Shown here in pieces: positions 25,771 to 35,357 of a DNA stretch of 64,000 nucleotides. The stretch lies in assembly GCA_944321345.1 (NCBI GenBank), contig CALUKY010000008.1, forward strand, positions 1 to 64,000, given 5' to 3'. This stretch comes from an uncultured Paraprevotella sp. Lineage in GTDB: Bacteria; Bacteroidota; Bacteroidia; Bacteroidales; Bacteroidaceae. The position numbers and the translations under genes were made by a program. The notes under the pieces are model-generated. The model was given only the letters and a program-made list of their open reading frames with translations, did not search any database and had not been told where the DNA came from. Numbering within the stretch: the stretch's first letter is position 1; every line of letters starts with the position of its first letter.

Positions 25771-27282
25771 ATGGAGAAAAAAGTAATAGAAATAGTTCAG
25801 GGAGTGACCCGACATCCGCTTTACCGCACCAAGACTCCGGTAGATCTGTGCATCCGCAAGGGAGAACAGATTGCCATCGTGGGCGAAAACGGTAGTGGAA
25901 AGACCCGCCTGGTGGATATCATCACGGGAAAACTGCCGCTGTTGCGGAACGAAGTGGCTTACGATTTCTCCCCGTCCCCCTACCCGCTCATCAGCGACAA
26001 TATCAAGTCCATCACGTTCCGCGACTCGTATGGCGACCATGACGGAACCTATTATTACCAGCAGCGGTGGAACCAGCACGACATTGACGAGTCGGTACCT
26101 ACCGTAGGCACCCTGCTCGAAGAGTGCTTCCGCAACAACTGCCGTCAGGAAGAAGCCGGCAACCGGCGCAAGGAAGAATTGCGTGACAAACTGTACCAGT
26201 TGTTCCACTTGGAGGAACTGGAGGACAAGCGCATCATCACCCTGTCCAGCGGTGAGCTGCGCAAGTTCCAGCTGACCAAAACGCTGTTGGCCGCCCCGAA
26301 GGTGCTGATCATGGACAATCCCTATATCGGTTTGGACAGCACGGCACGCGAACAGCTGACCGACCTGCTGAAAAAACTGATTGCCGAAACGGACTTGCAG
26401 GTGATTCTCGTGCTTTCACGCAACAGTGACATTCCGGATTTCATCACGCACGTGATTCCGGTAAAAGACCTGGAGGTTCTGCCGAAAACGGAGCGTAACG
26501 CCTTCTTGGAACAAAACCCGGAAAGCGCTCACTTTGATGCACGTGCCATCGAGTTCATGCTCAGCGAGTTGCAAAAAGGCGAAAAGCCAGAAGAAAATCC
26601 GGGAGGGGATATTCTGAAATTCAACAATATTCATATCCAATATGGTAAACGGGTGATTCTGGACTGTCTGGACTGGCAGGTAAAAAAAGGAGAAAAATGG
26701 GCCTTGAAAGGACAGAACGGCTCCGGAAAATCCACGCTGCTCAGCCTGGTATGCGCTGACAATCCGCAAAGCTATGCCTGCGACATCGAGCTGTTCGGAA
26801 AAAAGAGAGGAACGGGCGAAAGTATCTGGGACATCAAAAAGCAGATCGGATATGTCAGTCCGGAAATGCACCGTGCTTATCTGAAGGACATGCCGGCACT
26901 GGACATCGTGGCCAGCGGACTGAATGACTCGGTTGGTCTTTATGTGCGCCCTAAACCGGAACAGAAGGAAATCTGCGTGAAATGGATGGAGCTGTTCGGT
27001 ATCGCTCATCTGAAGGACAGCACCTTCCTGAAAATTTCCAGCGGCGAACAGCGGCTCTGCCTGCTGGCACGGGCCTTCGTCAAGAACCCACCGCTGCTTA
27101 TCCTCGACGAACCGTTGCACGGACTGGATCATTCCAACCGCGAACGGGTGAAATTCATCATCGGAAAATTTGCGGAGAAAGCGGGCAAAACGCTCATTAT
27201 GGTCACTCATTATACCGAAGACCTCCCTCCGGTCATTGACCATGAACTGGTTTTACGCAAACAGGGAGGCAACAACGCCTGA
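25771..27282 (+). CDS. tandem-ABC ATPase (ModF/PhrA-like)
   Basis: A 503-residue protein with two ATP-binding cassettes and no membrane segments. Cassette 1 has Walker A GENGSGKTRL (about 37-46), signature LSSGELRKF and Walker B LIMDNP, so the usual catalytic Glu after Asp is Asn. Cassette 2 has Walker A GQNGSGKSTLL, signature ISSGEQR and a normal Walker B LILDEP. This layout matches the ModF/PhrA group rather than ABC-F translation factors, which carry a longer linker. The function of the group is poorly known. It lies in the ruvC transcript and ends at a hairpin. Confidence 0.85.
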   Translation: MEKKVIEIVQGVTRHPLYRTKTPVDLCIRKGEQIAIVGENGSGKTRLVDIITGKLPLLRNEVAYDFSPSPYPLISDNIKSITFRDSYGDHDGTYYYQQRWNQHDIDESVPTVGTLLEECFRNNCRQEEAGNRRKEELRDKLYQLFHLEELEDKRIITLSSGELRKFQLTKTLLAAPKVLIMDNPYIGLDSTAREQLTDLLKKLIAETDLQVILVLSRNSDIPDFITHVIPVKDLEVLPKTERNAFLEQNPESAHFDARAIEFMLSELQKGEKPEENPGGDILKFNNIHIQYGKRVILDCLDWQVKKGEKWALKGQNGSGKSTLLSLVCADNPQSYACDIELFGKKRGTGESIWDIKKQIGYVSPEMHRAYLKDMPALDIVASGLNDSVGLYVRPKPEQKEICVKWMELFGIAHLKDSTFLKISSGEQRLCLLARAFVKNPPLLILDEPLHGLDHSNRERVKFIIGKFAEKAGKTLIMVTHYTEDLPPVIDHELVLRKQGGNNA

Positions 27283-27303
27283 ATCACCTGAAAATAAGTA
27301 CAG

Positions 27304-27340
27304 AAAGCAGTTTTGAATCCAAAGGATTCGAAGCTGCTTT
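27304..27340 (+). terminator. terminator after the ABC ATPase gene
   Basis: AAAGCAG...GAATCC pairs with GGATTC...GCTGCTTT, followed shortly by a run of seven T. Confidence 0.75.
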
Positions 27341-27382
27341 TACTTTTTTTGAAGCAAAAGGACCTACTTACTATTTTTTTCG

Positions 27383-27390
27383 TATATTTG
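27383..27390 (+). promoter_or_regulatory. -7 box of the his-lys operon
   Basis: TATATTTG, an exact TAnnTTTG match 36 bases before hisH. No internal terminator is seen until well beyond lysA. Confidence 0.65.
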
Positions 27391-27425
27391 CACCTAAATA
27401 GCTCATAATGTAATTTAAAGACTGA

Positions 27426-28016
27426 ATGAAAGTAGCCATTGTAAAGTATAATGCCGGAAATATATGCTCCGTTGTCAACGCGCTGAACCGTGTGGGGGTA
27501 TCACCGCTCGTTACAGACAATCCGGAAGAACTACTCTCGGCAGACAAGATTCTGTTTCCGGGACAAGGGGAAGCCAAAAACACCATGGCCTATCTGAAAG
27601 AGCACAAACTGGACCAACTGATCCGTGATCTGAAGCAACCGGTATTAGGCATCTGCATCGGGCAGCAGCTCATGTGCCGCCATTCGGAAGAAGGAGATGT
27701 GGACTGTCTGGGCATATTCGATGTGGACGTACTGAAGTTCAGACCGCAAAGACACGAAGACAAGGTGCCTCACATGGGATGGAACACACTGAAACAACCC
27801 AAAGACGCCCTGTTCAAAGGCTTTGAAGAAAATGAGTTTGTTTATTTCGTTCACAGTTTCTATGTGCCGGTATGCGCACAGACAACGGCTGTTACCGAAT
27901 ATATCCAGCCGTTCAGCGCCTCGCTGCACAAAGACAATTTCTATGCCACTCAGTTTCATCCGGAAAAGAGCGGTAACGTAGGTGAACGGATTATCCGGAA
28001 TTTCTTGGACCTCTAA
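27426..28016 (+). CDS. hisH: imidazole glycerol phosphate synthase, glutaminase subunit HisH
   Basis: A 196-residue class I glutamine amidotransferase that supplies ammonia to HisF in histidine synthesis. The catalytic triad is C77 in LGICIGQQ, H178 and E180 in QFHPEKSG. The oxyanion segment PGQGEA is at 45-50. It heads a run hisH-hisA-hisF-hisIE with short gaps (10, 2 and 14 bases), so stoichiometric expression with its partner hisF is expected. The upstream genes hisG, hisD, hisC and hisB are not in the window. Confidence 0.96.
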   Translation: MKVAIVKYNAGNICSVVNALNRVGVSPLVTDNPEELLSADKILFPGQGEAKNTMAYLKEHKLDQLIRDLKQPVLGICIGQQLMCRHSEEGDVDCLGIFDVDVLKFRPQRHEDKVPHMGWNTLKQPKDALFKGFEENEFVYFVHSFYVPVCAQTTAVTEYIQPFSASLHKDNFYATQFHPEKSGNVGERIIRNFLDL

Positions 28017-28026
28017 CCCTTAGAAT

Positions 28027-28758
28027 ATGATAGAACTGATTCCTGCTATAGACCTGATCGGAGGGAAGTGTGTGCGCCTGACAAAAGGTGACTACGACAC
28101 CCAGAAAGTATATAACGAGGACCCTGTGGCTGTGGCCCGGGAATTTGAAGAATACGGTTTCAAACGACTGCACGTGGTGGATTTGGACGGTGCCCGCTCC
28201 AAACATGTGGTAAACCATAAAGTTCTGGAACGCATGGCTCAGGCAACGGATCTGATTATTGATTTCGGCGGCGGAATCAAAACGGACGAAGATATCCGCA
28301 TCGCTACGGAAAGCGGTGCACAGATGGTTACCATAGGCAGTGTGGCCGTAACCCAGCCGGAACTTTTTCTGGGATGGCTCCAACAACTGGGCAGCGAGCG
28401 CATCATCCTCGGAGCAGATGCCAAAAACGGACGCATCTCCATCAACGGATGGAAAGAAGACAGCAGCGACGAGCTGATTCCGTTTCTGGACAAATACATC
28501 CAAAAAGGTGTACAGAAAGTACTCTGCACAGAGATCAGCAAAGACGGTACCCTCCAGGGACCGGCAACCGCTCTGTACCGGGAAATCATGACACAGTTTC
28601 CGCAATGCCATCTCATTGCCAGCGGAGGCGTGAGCTCCATGAATGATCTGAAAGAACTGGATCAGGCCGGCATCCCGGCCGTAGTGTTTGGAAAAGCTAT
28701 TTACGAGGGACGCATCGCGCTGAAGGATCTGGCTCTCTGGATGGAAGAAAACCGATAA
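28027..28758 (+). CDS. hisA: ProFAR isomerase HisA
   Basis: A 243-residue TIM-barrel enzyme that isomerises the ribosyl imidazole carboxamide intermediate (Amadori rearrangement) in histidine synthesis. The N-terminal [14 protein letters not shown] holds the catalytic Asp. Phosphate-binding loops are seen at DFGGGIK and ASGGVSS, and the second-half Asp is in ILGADAKNG. Length is standard. It starts 10 bases after hisH and ends 2 bases before hisF. Confidence 0.96.
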   Translation: MIELIPAIDLIGGKCVRLTKGDYDTQKVYNEDPVAVAREFEEYGFKRLHVVDLDGARSKHVVNHKVLERMAQATDLIIDFGGGIKTDEDIRIATESGAQMVTIGSVAVTQPELFLGWLQQLGSERIILGADAKNGRISINGWKEDSSDELIPFLDKYIQKGVQKVLCTEISKDGTLQGPATALYREIMTQFPQCHLIASGGVSSMNDLKELDQAGIPAVVFGKAIYEGRIALKDLALWMEENR

Positions 28759-28760
28759 TT

Positions 28761-29519
28761 ATGGCATTAGCGAAAAGAATCATACCGTGTCTGGACATCA
28801 AGGACGGACAGACCGTAAAAGGAACGAACTTTATAAATCTGCGCCAGGCAGGCGACCCGGTGGAGCTGGGCAAGGCTTACAGCGAACAGGGAGCCGACGA
28901 ACTGGTGTATCTGGATATTACCGCCAGCCATGAGGGAAGAAAGACCTTTACCTCCATGGTACAGCAGGTGGCCGCACAGATTTCCATCCCCTTTACCGTG
29001 GGAGGAGGAATCAACGAACTGGCGGACGTGGACCGGTTGCTGAATGCCGGAGCCGACAAGATCAGCATCAACTCGGCCGCACTGCGACGCCCGGAACTCA
29101 TTGACGAAATTGCCCGTCATTTCGGTTCACAAGTATGTGTGGTGGCCATTGACGCCAAACAGACCGAAGAGGGCTGGTTCTGTTATCTGAACGGCGGACG
29201 CGTGAAGACAGAACGCAAGTTGCTGGAATGGGCACGCGAAGTGAATGATCGTGGCGCCGGGGAAATTCTCTTCACCTCGATGGATCACGACGGAGTAAAA
29301 ACCGGATTTGCCAACGAAGCGCTGGCGCAACTGGCCGACAGCCTGAGCATCCCCGTAATCGCTTCGGGAGGAGCCGGAAATATGGAGCATTTCAAGGATG
29401 CCTTTACTTTAGGAAAAAGCGACGCGGCATTGGCTGCAAGTGTATTCCACTTTGGAGAAATTAAAATACCCGACCTGAAACAGTATCTGAGAAACGAGGG
29501 TATTGAAGTCAGACTATAA
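28761..29519 (+). CDS. hisF: imidazole glycerol phosphate synthase, cyclase subunit HisF
   Basis: A 252-residue TIM-barrel cyclase that joins ammonia from HisH to the HisA product, giving imidazole glycerol phosphate and AICAR (a purine precursor). Catalytic Asp residues are in [13 protein letters not shown] (D12) and VVAIDAKQ. Phosphate loops are at TVGGGI and ASGGAGN. It partners HisH, three genes upstream in the same transcript. Confidence 0.96.
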   Translation: MALAKRIIPCLDIKDGQTVKGTNFINLRQAGDPVELGKAYSEQGADELVYLDITASHEGRKTFTSMVQQVAAQISIPFTVGGGINELADVDRLLNAGADKISINSAALRRPELIDEIARHFGSQVCVVAIDAKQTEEGWFCYLNGGRVKTERKLLEWAREVNDRGAGEILFTSMDHDGVKTGFANEALAQLADSLSIPVIASGGAGNMEHFKDAFTLGKSDAALAASVFHFGEIKIPDLKQYLRNEGIEVRL

Positions 29520-29533
29520 AAACAAGCGTAAAA

Positions 29534-30148
29534 ATGAAAATTGACTTTGACAAAATGGGAGGACTGGTTCCCGCCATCATACAAGATGATCAAACCAAGA
29601 ACGTATTGATGCTGGGATACATGAACCAGGAAGCATACGATAAAACCGTGGAAACAGGTAAGGTTACTTTCTACAGCCGGACCAAGCAAAGACTGTGGAC
29701 CAAAGGCGAAGAAAGCGGAAACTTTCTGAACGTGGTTTCCATCAAGAACGACTGCGACCAGGACACTCTGCTCATCCGTGTCAATCCGGTGGGACCGGTT
29801 TGCCACACCGGAACAGACACCTGTTGGGGAGAGGAAAACCGGATGAACCCGCTGCTGTTCCTCAGCGAATTGCAGGACTTTATCGAAAAAAGACACCGCG
29901 AAATGCCGGAAGGCTCTTATACGACCAGCCTGTTTAAGGACGGTCTGAACCGTATGGCACAGAAGGTGGGCGAAGAAGCTCTGGAGGCTGTTATTGAAGC
30001 CGTAAACGGAAGCAACGACCGACTCATCTACGAAGGATCGGACATGATTTACCATCTTATCGTTTTACTGACTGCCAAAGGACTGCGCATCGAAGATATG
30101 GCTCAGGAATTGATGGTGCGTCATAATCCGGGATGGAAAAAACATTAA
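29534..30148 (+). CDS. hisI: bifunctional phosphoribosyl-AMP cyclohydrolase / PRATP pyrophosphatase HisIE
   Basis: A 204-residue fusion carrying steps 2 and 3 of histidine synthesis. The N-terminal HisI domain (about 1-105) has the metal-binding NDCDQDTLL and the Cys-bearing GPVCHTG and DTCWGEE. The C-terminal HisE domain (about 110-204) has the MazG-like helices with GEEALEAVIEA and LIYEGSDMIYH. It ends the his block; ftsE starts 22 bases later. Confidence 0.95.
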   Translation: MKIDFDKMGGLVPAIIQDDQTKNVLMLGYMNQEAYDKTVETGKVTFYSRTKQRLWTKGEESGNFLNVVSIKNDCDQDTLLIRVNPVGPVCHTGTDTCWGEENRMNPLLFLSELQDFIEKRHREMPEGSYTTSLFKDGLNRMAQKVGEEALEAVIEAVNGSNDRLIYEGSDMIYHLIVLLTAKGLRIEDMAQELMVRHNPGWKKH

Positions 30149-30170
30149 TCGGACTTTTAGCATCATTTTT

Positions 30171-30860
30171 ATGTTAGTGGATTTTGATCAGGTGCAGATC
30201 TATCAGGAAGATCATTTGATCTTGAAAGATGTGAAACTGCAAATCAATGAAGGAGAGTTTGTCTACATCATCGGCAAAGTGGGCACCGGAAAGACTTCCT
30301 TACTGAAAACGCTTTACGGCGAACTCGACGTAAACAAAGGAAAGGCTATGGTGCTGGATACAGACATGTGCCGAGTAAAAAGAAAGCAACTCCCCACCTT
30401 ACGACGCCAGTTGGGCATCGTGTTTCAGGACTTTCAGCTGCTGCTCGATCGAAATGTAGAAGAAAACCTGAATTTTGTGCTGCGCGCCACCGGATGGAAA
30501 AAGAAAAAGGAACGGAAAGAACGCATTGACCGGGTACTGCAACTGGTGGAGATGGAAGAGTACAAAAAATGTATGCCTTATGAGCTCTCCGGAGGAGAAC
30601 AGCAAAGAATATGTATTGCCCGCGCACTGCTCAACAGACCCAAACTCATCATCGCCGATGAAGCGACCGGAAATCTGGACGCCGAAACCGGACGAAAGAC
30701 AGCCGCACTTCTTTATGAAATCTGCAAGAACGGTACTGCCGTAATCATGAGTACGCATAACGAACAGCTGATTCAGGAGTTTCCGGGTGCCGTGTACCGT
30801 TGCAAAGACGCACAGTTGGAAGAGTGTACGGAAAGCTTCCGCAAACAGGCATCTCTTTAA
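30171..30860 (+). CDS. ftsE: cell-division ABC ATPase FtsE
   Basis: A 229-residue ABC ATPase that with FtsX controls peptidoglycan hydrolases at the septum. Walker A is IGKVGTGKTSL (33-43), a variant common in Bacteroidetes instead of GPSGAGKST. The signature is ELSGGEQQR and Walker B LIIADEATGNLD, which has the FtsE-type ATGNLD. No ftsX follows. It sits between hisIE and lysC, so division and amino-acid genes share one transcript. A generic LolD-like role cannot be excluded. Confidence 0.85.
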   Translation: MLVDFDQVQIYQEDHLILKDVKLQINEGEFVYIIGKVGTGKTSLLKTLYGELDVNKGKAMVLDTDMCRVKRKQLPTLRRQLGIVFQDFQLLLDRNVEENLNFVLRATGWKKKKERKERIDRVLQLVEMEEYKKCMPYELSGGEQQRICIARALLNRPKLIIADEATGNLDAETGRKTAALLYEICKNGTAVIMSTHNEQLIQEFPGAVYRCKDAQLEECTESFRKQASL

Positions 30861-30901
30861 ACAAAGATTTTAATAATAACCATTTTACGATAAGGAATAA
30901 T

Positions 30902-32224
30902 ATGAAAGTTTTAAAATTTGGTGGAACATCTGTTGGCTCTGCTCAGAGAATGAAAGATGTATCTAAACTGATTACAAGTGACGGAGAAGCTAAAATCGTA
31001 GTATTATCTGCCATGTCGGGAACTACCAACACTCTGGTAGAAATCTCAGACTATCTGTACAAGAAAAATCCGGAAGGCGCAAACAATATCATCAACCGCC
31101 TGGAACAGAAATATATCGACCATGTGGATGAATTGTATGCCACAGAAGAATACAAGCAGAAGACTCTGGAGTTTCTGAAAGAAGAGTTCAACTACATCAG
31201 AACCTTCACTAAGGTGATGTTCACTTCTTTTGAGGAAAAGATCATTCTGGCTCAGGGTGAAATCATCAGCACCAACATGGTAACCAACTACCTGAAAGAG
31301 TGTGGCGTGAAGACAATTCTGTTGCCGGCACTGGAGTTCATGCGTACTGACAAGAACGCAGAACCGGACATGAACTTCATCAAGGAGAAGACCAATGAGA
31401 TCATGGAGAAGAACCCGGGTTACGAAATCTATATCACTCAGGGATTCATCTGCAAGAACGCTTACGGAGAGGTGGACAACCTGTTGCGCGGCGGTTCTGA
31501 CTACACTGCCTGCCTGATCGGTGCTGTGCTGAACTCAGAAGAGATCCAGATCTGGACCGACATCGACGGTATGCACAACAACGACCCGAGAATCGTTGAC
31601 CACACCGAGCCAGTACGTCAGCTGCACTTCGAAGAGGCTGCCGAGTTGGCTTATTTCGGTGCCAAGATCCTGCACCCGACCTGTATCCAGCCTGCCAAGT
31701 TTGCCGGTGTTCCGGTACGTCTGTTGAACACCATGGATCCGACAGCTCCGGGTACCATCATCAACAACAAGATCGAGAAAGGTGTTATCAAGGCCGTAGC
31801 AGCCAAAGACAATATCGTATCCATCCAGATCCAGTCAAGCCGCATGCTGCTGGCTTACGGTTTCCTGAGAAAGGTATTCGAGATCTTCGAAAGCTACAAG
31901 ACCAGTATCGACATGGTATGTACTTCTGAGGTTGGTGTATCAATCACTATTGACAACACCTCTTATCTGAAGGACATCATCGCCGACCTGATGAAATACG
32001 GAACCGTAACCGTAGACGAGAACATGTGTATCATCTGTGTAGTCGGTGATCTCTCTTGGAGCAATGTAGGTTTCGAAACATTGGCTACAGAAGCCCTGAA
32101 GGATATTCCGGTACGTATGATTTCTTATGGAGGAAGCAACCACAACATTTCATTCCTGGTTAAGGGAGAAGACAAGAAGCGCACCTTGCAGGCTTTGAGT
32201 GACACATTATTCTATAAGAAATAA
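30902..32224 (+). CDS. lysC: aspartokinase (monofunctional)
   Basis: A 440-residue kinase that phosphorylates aspartate, the first step to lysine, threonine and methionine. The N-terminal VLKFGGTSVGSAQRM is the family signature, RGGSDYTACLIGA binds substrate, and two C-terminal ACT domains (about 305-440) allow feedback control by an end-product amino acid. I chose ATG at 30902, since the longer frame overlaps ftsE and has no family match. There is no homoserine dehydrogenase domain. lysA follows 17 bases later, which suggests a lysine-directed isozyme. Confidence 0.95.
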   Translation: MKVLKFGGTSVGSAQRMKDVSKLITSDGEAKIVVLSAMSGTTNTLVEISDYLYKKNPEGANNIINRLEQKYIDHVDELYATEEYKQKTLEFLKEEFNYIRTFTKVMFTSFEEKIILAQGEIISTNMVTNYLKECGVKTILLPALEFMRTDKNAEPDMNFIKEKTNEIMEKNPGYEIYITQGFICKNAYGEVDNLLRGGSDYTACLIGAVLNSEEIQIWTDIDGMHNNDPRIVDHTEPVRQLHFEEAAELAYFGAKILHPTCIQPAKFAGVPVRLLNTMDPTAPGTIINNKIEKGVIKAVAAKDNIVSIQIQSSRMLLAYGFLRKVFEIFESYKTSIDMVCTSEVGVSITIDNTSYLKDIIADLMKYGTVTVDENMCIICVVGDLSWSNVGFETLATEALKDIPVRMISYGGSNHNISFLVKGEDKKRTLQALSDTLFYKK

Positions 32225-32241
32225 GACAACATCATTTCATT

Positions 32242-33399
32242 ATGCACAAAATATCCGCAGACAAATTTAAAGACATACGCACTCCGTTCTACTATTATGA
32301 CACCGAGATCCTGCAACAGACTCTGGATGCCATCAAGAAAGAAATCGGAGACAAACCAAACTATCATTTGCACTATGCCGTAAAGGCCAATGCAAACCCT
32401 AAGGTTCTGAAACAGATCAGCCAGGCAGGATTTGGCGCCGACTGTGTAAGTGGCGGTGAGATCCGTGCCAGTCTGGCAGCAGGATTTCCGGCAAAGGAAA
32501 TCGTGTACGCCGGAGTAGGAAAAAGCGATTGGGAAATCAATCTGGGACTGGACGCTGACATTGCTTACTTCAACGTGGAAAGCATTGCCGAACTGGAAGT
32601 CATCAATGATCTGGCAGCCCAAAAACAGAAAGTAGCTCGCGTGTCTTTCCGTATCAACCCGAATGTAGGAGCCCATACGCATGCCAACATCACCACCGGA
32701 TTGGCTGAAAACAAATTCGGTATCGCCATGGAGGACATGGAGAAAGTGATCGGCATCGCTGCTAAGATGGAGCACGTACAATTCATCGGACTGCACTTCC
32801 ATATCGGCTCACAAATTCTGGAAATGGAAGACTTCGAAGCATTGTGCGTCCGCATCAATGAATTGCAGGATCGTCTGGAGCAGGAAGGTATCCGTGTGGA
32901 GAATATCAACGTGGGCGGTGGACTTGGTATTGACTACCAGGCACCGGACGCTCATCCGATTCCGGACTTCAAGGCATACTTCGAAACTTACGAAAAGAAT
33001 CTGAAGTTGCGCGGAGGACAACATCTGCATTTTGAGTTGGGACGCGCTGTAGTAGGACAATGCGGAAGCCTCATCACCCGGGTGCTCTACGTAAAGCAAG
33101 CTACTGTAAAGCAATTTGCCATTGTAGATGCCGGTATGACCGACCTGCTCCGCCCTGCCCTTTATCAGGCTTATCATCAGATAGACAACCTGACCAGCGA
33201 GGAACCGGAAGAGGTTTATGACGTTGTAGGTCCGATTTGCGAATCAAGCGATGTCTTTGCCAAAGAGTATAAATTAAACAAATGTCATCGGGGTGATCTG
33301 ATTGCGTTGCGTTCTGCCGGAGCTTATGGAGAAATCATGGCTTCGCAATACAACTGCCGAGAGTTACCTCTAGGATATACCACAGAAGATCTTTTATAA
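32242..33399 (+). CDS. lysA: diaminopimelate decarboxylase
   Basis: A 385-residue PLP enzyme of the alanine-racemase-like barrel type that makes L-lysine from meso-diaminopimelate. The PLP lysine is K48 in HYAVKANANP, the phosphate loop is NVGGGLGIDY, and the C-terminal catalytic Cys is in GPICESSD. The length is a little short for the family but all core motifs are present. It is directly downstream of lysC. The glycosyltransferase ATG follows its TAA with no gap. Confidence 0.95.
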   Translation: MHKISADKFKDIRTPFYYYDTEILQQTLDAIKKEIGDKPNYHLHYAVKANANPKVLKQISQAGFGADCVSGGEIRASLAAGFPAKEIVYAGVGKSDWEINLGLDADIAYFNVESIAELEVINDLAAQKQKVARVSFRINPNVGAHTHANITTGLAENKFGIAMEDMEKVIGIAAKMEHVQFIGLHFHIGSQILEMEDFEALCVRINELQDRLEQEGIRVENINVGGGLGIDYQAPDAHPIPDFKAYFETYEKNLKLRGGQHLHFELGRAVVGQCGSLITRVLYVKQATVKQFAIVDAGMTDLLRPALYQAYHQIDNLTSEEPEEVYDVVGPICESSDVFAKEYKLNKCHRGDLIALRSAGAYGEIMASQYNCRELPLGYTTEDLL

Positions 33400-34575
33400 A
33401 TGTTTTTTCTGACAAATCCAATGGAAATCACTGCCTACACAAGTTTTCTGCTTGTGTGGGCAGTTAATTTGTTCAGAGTATGCCGTCCAAATGCCCTGAA
33501 CAAAAAAATGAGAAGGGAAAAAGATATAACAGGTACAACCAGTCGTCAAACAGAGAAACCTGGGGTTTCTGTAGTTATTCTGACTCAGAACCAGGAAAAG
33601 GAATTGATGACTCTGCTCTCTCATGTTCTGAAACAGACATATGACCCGTTTGAGATCATTGTCGTAGACATGAATTCGACAGACAATACCCGCATCCAAC
33701 TGGAAAATATGGAAAAGCGGTATGACAATCTTCAATATACCTTTGTTCCGAAAGATACACGTCAGGTAAGCCTACACACACTGGCACTGATTTTAGGAGT
33801 CAAAGCCGCACGCTATTCCTGGATCACCCTACTCACTCCGGACTTTCTGCCTCGGTCGGCAAACTGGCTGGAGCGTATGTCTGTCTCAATGACAAAAGAC
33901 AAAGATTTCGTATTGGGAGCACGCTCGGTACATCCGGAAAGCAGTTCCCTACGTTCTTTCTATTACCTGGCAGAACAAAGCCGTTCTCTTTCCTGGTCTT
34001 TACGTCATCACACCTGTCATTGTAATGATATAAATCTGGCCTTTCGAAAAGAAATGCTGTTGTCCAGCAAAAACCTGGGTGAATACGGGATTCTGCTTTC
34101 GGGCATCGAAAATGTATTTGTAAACCGTTTCAGCATCCCGGAACGGACAGCTGTGTGCATAGCACCGGAAACCTTATTAGAGGAAATACACAAAAAGGGA
34201 AACAAAGACTGGAAAAAAGAAATGCTTTACCGAAAAGAGGCGAAATGTTTCTATAAATACAAGGCATACTACAGCTTTTGCAGCGGTTTCCGCATGGGAA
34301 CAATGTGGATGTTGTTTGTTTTAGGAATCATCTCCCTGGCGCTAAGTATTTGGGCACAACACTGGATATATACAGCCATAATCGTTTTTCTGCTGGGCCT
34401 TTGGAGCGGATTACGTTGCCGAAGACTCAAAAGCATGGCAAACCTGTTCTCCTTGAAAACAGCCGGCGTATATCTCCCATTCTATGAACTGCGCTTATCG
34501 TGCATCTATCTGGGCAACAGCATCCGATATGCCTTTCAGGACAAAAAAATATTTTACCGGAAACTGACCCACTAG
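33400..34575 (+). CDS. glycosyltransferase family 2, membrane-associated
   Basis: A 391-residue GT-A type transferase. After an N-terminal membrane segment (TSFLLVWAVNLFRV) the nucleotide-sugar domain begins SVVILTQNQEKEL and continues with IIVVDMNSTDNT. The DxD metal site is less clear (LLTPDFLP). Two C-terminal membrane segments lie near 305-350. It could add sugars to a membrane lipid or envelope glycan. The ATG abuts the lysA stop (TAAATG); a second ATG at 33421 gives 384 residues. The last four bases overlap the convergent PHP gene. Confidence 0.8.
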   Translation: MFFLTNPMEITAYTSFLLVWAVNLFRVCRPNALNKKMRREKDITGTTSRQTEKPGVSVVILTQNQEKELMTLLSHVLKQTYDPFEIIVVDMNSTDNTRIQLENMEKRYDNLQYTFVPKDTRQVSLHTLALILGVKAARYSWITLLTPDFLPRSANWLERMSVSMTKDKDFVLGARSVHPESSSLRSFYYLAEQSRSLSWSLRHHTCHCNDINLAFRKEMLLSSKNLGEYGILLSGIENVFVNRFSIPERTAVCIAPETLLEEIHKKGNKDWKKEMLYRKEAKCFYKYKAYYSFCSGFRMGTMWMLFVLGIISLALSIWAQHWIYTAIIVFLLGLWSGLRCRRLKSMANLFSLKTAGVYLPFYELRLSCIYLGNSIRYAFQDKKIFYRKLTH

Positions 34576-35291
34576 GCCAGTTGCAATCCGGTAAAATGAT
34601 TAAAGCGCTGCATGTCTGTATTCACAATCAGTTCTTCGGGAAACGAAGTTTCCTGAAGTAACTCGTAAACGTAGGCATAATCAGCGATAGAAAAGGATAT
34701 ATGGGCATCACTACCCAGAATCACCGGAGTATTATATTTGCGGCACAGCTGCAACAGTTCCAGATTCAGTTCACGGGCAACGGCATTTTTACGCAAAGGA
34801 TTCAACGAACTGTTGTTGACCTCAAGCAATGTCCCCGTATCACGGGAAACCCGCACCAACGCTTCCAAATCCAATGTAGCCGCTCCGTCGGCCGGGTGAC
34901 TGATAATATTGACCCGGGAATTATGCATGGCCGCCAATACAGCATCTGTATTTTTCAATTTGGTTGATGCCGGGAAGCATACCTTATGCACTCCGGCCAC
35001 AACATGATCAAAGCGTTTGTAATATTCTTCGCCCAAATCCAGATTTCCCTGCAGGTCACAGATATTCAATTCGGCACCATGCAGGATACGCACCCCGGAA
35101 ATAAATTTGGGAATGCAATGCAGGTTTCTGAAATAAATAGGATCGGGTGCTCCGGGAATCAAAGGACCGTGTTCTGTAATCCCCAAAAAACTCAGCTCTT
35201 TTTCGGCAGCCGCAGCAGCCATTTCCTGAATGGTACTGTATGCATGGCCCGAAGCAACGGTATGAGTATGTAAATCCAATACGATCTTCAT
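34572..35291 (-). CDS. PHP-domain phosphoesterase (YcdX-like)
   Basis: A 239-residue hydrolase of the polymerase-and-histidinol-phosphatase family. Metal ligands are visible in LDLHTHTVASGHA (HxH), ITEHGP, HGAELNI and ILGSDAHIS. It resembles the YcdX group more than the histidinol phosphatase HisK, although its position near his genes makes a histidinol-phosphate role worth testing. It converges on the glycosyltransferase with a 4-base overlap and has its own promoter. Confidence 0.85.
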   Translation of the reverse strand: MKIVLDLHTHTVASGHAYSTIQEMAAAAAEKELSFLGITEHGPLIPGAPDPIYFRNLHCIPKFISGVRILHGAELNICDLQGNLDLGEEYYKRFDHVVAGVHKVCFPASTKLKNTDAVLAAMHNSRVNIISHPADGAATLDLEALVRVSRDTGTLLEVNNSSLNPLRKNAVARELNLELLQLCRKYNTPVILGSDAHISFSIADYAYVYELLQETSFPEELIVNTDMQRFNHFTGLQLA

Positions 35292-35314
35292 AATTTCTTT
35301 ATTCTTGGCTGATG

Positions 35315-35322
35315 CAAAGATA
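35315..35322 (-). promoter_or_regulatory. -7 box of the PHP gene
   Basis: Reads TATCTTTG on the minus strand, 24 bases before the start. Confidence 0.6.
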
Positions 35323-35357
35323 CCAAAAAATCATCGGCTATAAAATGAAAACAAAAA

